A DNA stretch of 5,791 nt from Woeseiaceae bacterium (GTDB lineage Bacteria; Acidobacteriota; Vicinamibacteria; Vicinamibacterales; UBA823): the NCBI GenBank assembly GCA_002696705.1, contig NZSH01000026.1, forward strand, positions 5,082 to 10,872. The letters run 5' to 3'. Below the pieces are notes generated by a model. The model was given only the letters and a program-made list of their open reading frames with translations. It was not told the origin of the DNA and did not search any database. A program made the position numbers and the translations under genes. Positions 5,576 to 5,791 of the stretch are shown here, one piece after another (positions within the stretch are counted from its first letter, which is position 1; each line of letters starts with the position of its first letter).

Positions 5576-5791
5576 TTAGTCGTCTTTACGCGATGCCACT
5601 GAGAGTCGTTTTAATCGAATTAATAACGATTCCAATTGATCAAGTGGGCAAGCGTTCTTGCCGTCACTTTTAGCTTGGTTCGGGGAATCGTGAACTTCTA
5701 GGAATACGCCGTCGACTCCAGCTGCCACGCCTGCAGATGCTAGGGACGTAATAAATTCAGCTTGCCCAGAAGAGGCTCCTTGCCCACCTCC
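5576..5791 (-). CDS. kdsA: 3-deoxy-8-phosphooctulonate (Kdo-8-P) synthase, C-terminal fragment
   Basis: The last 71 codons of a gene that enters from the right edge. KdsA condenses phosphoenolpyruvate with arabinose-5-phosphate to give Kdo-8-phosphate, so it uses the product of the next gene, kdsD. The fragment shows the end of the (beta/alpha)8 barrel: a Gly-rich loop, the ASAGVAAGVDGVFLEVH strand, then NQAKSDGKN and PLDQLESLL. E32 and D43 of the fragment (FLE and SDG) are 11 residues apart, the same spacing as metal ligands E222 and D233 of the Aquifex enzyme. Whether this enzyme is metal-dependent rests on an N-terminal Cys or Asn outside the window. The stop codon overlaps an AAGGAG sequence, 31 bases before the nearest possible kdsD start. 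Confidence 0.93.
   Translation of the reverse strand, partial: GGGQGASSGQAEFITSLASAGVAAGVDGVFLEVHDSPNQAKSDGKNACPLDQLESLLIRLKRLSVASRKDD

Noticed and set aside
1..5791. Mobile element, CRISPR array, tRNA or riboswitch
   Set aside because: No transposase or integrase genes, no regularly spaced repeats, no tRNA-like cloverleaf and no recognisable riboswitch core were seen; the only gene-free stretch over 100 bases is the 185-base divergent region.

Overview
The window reads as a chromosomal segment of a Gram-negative, LPS-making bacterium. It holds six complete or near-complete housekeeping or transport genes, no mobile-element, phage, CRISPR, tRNA or rRNA signal, and moderate base composition throughout. 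Kdo-synthesis genes (kdsA, kdsD) and a lapB-type gene imply an outer membrane with lipid A and Kdo. The lineage cannot be fixed from the sequence. An insertion near the C-terminus of FolD and the unusual kdsA-kdsD-lapB-coaE order argue against a close relative of E. coli. Acidobacteriota or another uncultured diderm lineage is only a guess from memory of similar FolD proteins.

Layout, left to right. Bases 1-103 (minus) are the first 34 codons of a membrane protein, probably an AGCS-type sodium:alanine symporter. Bases 146-1513 (minus) encode a complete 11-helix sodium:neurotransmitter-symporter (NSS) family protein. It lies 42 bases upstream of the partial gene, and the two may be co-transcribed. 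Bases 1514-1698 are a divergent intergenic region with a sigma70-like promoter candidate facing each way and a perfect 8+8 bp inverted repeat between them. Bases 1699-2637 (plus) are folD. It converges, with 15 bases between, on coaE (2653-3240, minus). Upstream of coaE on the same strand are lapB (3274-4497), kdsD (4521-5510) and the last 71 codons of kdsA (5576-5791).

How the genes fit together. The kdsA-kdsD-lapB-coaE block is tightly packed (gaps of 65 or 35, 23 and 33 bases) and looks like one transcription unit running right to left. KdsD makes arabinose-5-phosphate and KdsA condenses it with phosphoenolpyruvate to Kdo-8-phosphate. By homology, LapB is the adaptor that targets LpxC to FtsH, so it sets lipid A output. 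The cluster therefore joins Kdo supply to control of lipid A synthesis, with CoA synthesis (CoaE) attached at the end. FolD supplies one-carbon units and is transcribed separately. The transporter pair is probably for Na+-driven amino-acid uptake.

I do not see a clearly new biological system. The points most worth a second look are the kds-lapB-coaE linkage, the organised divergent promoter region, and the missing gate arginine in the NSS transporter.
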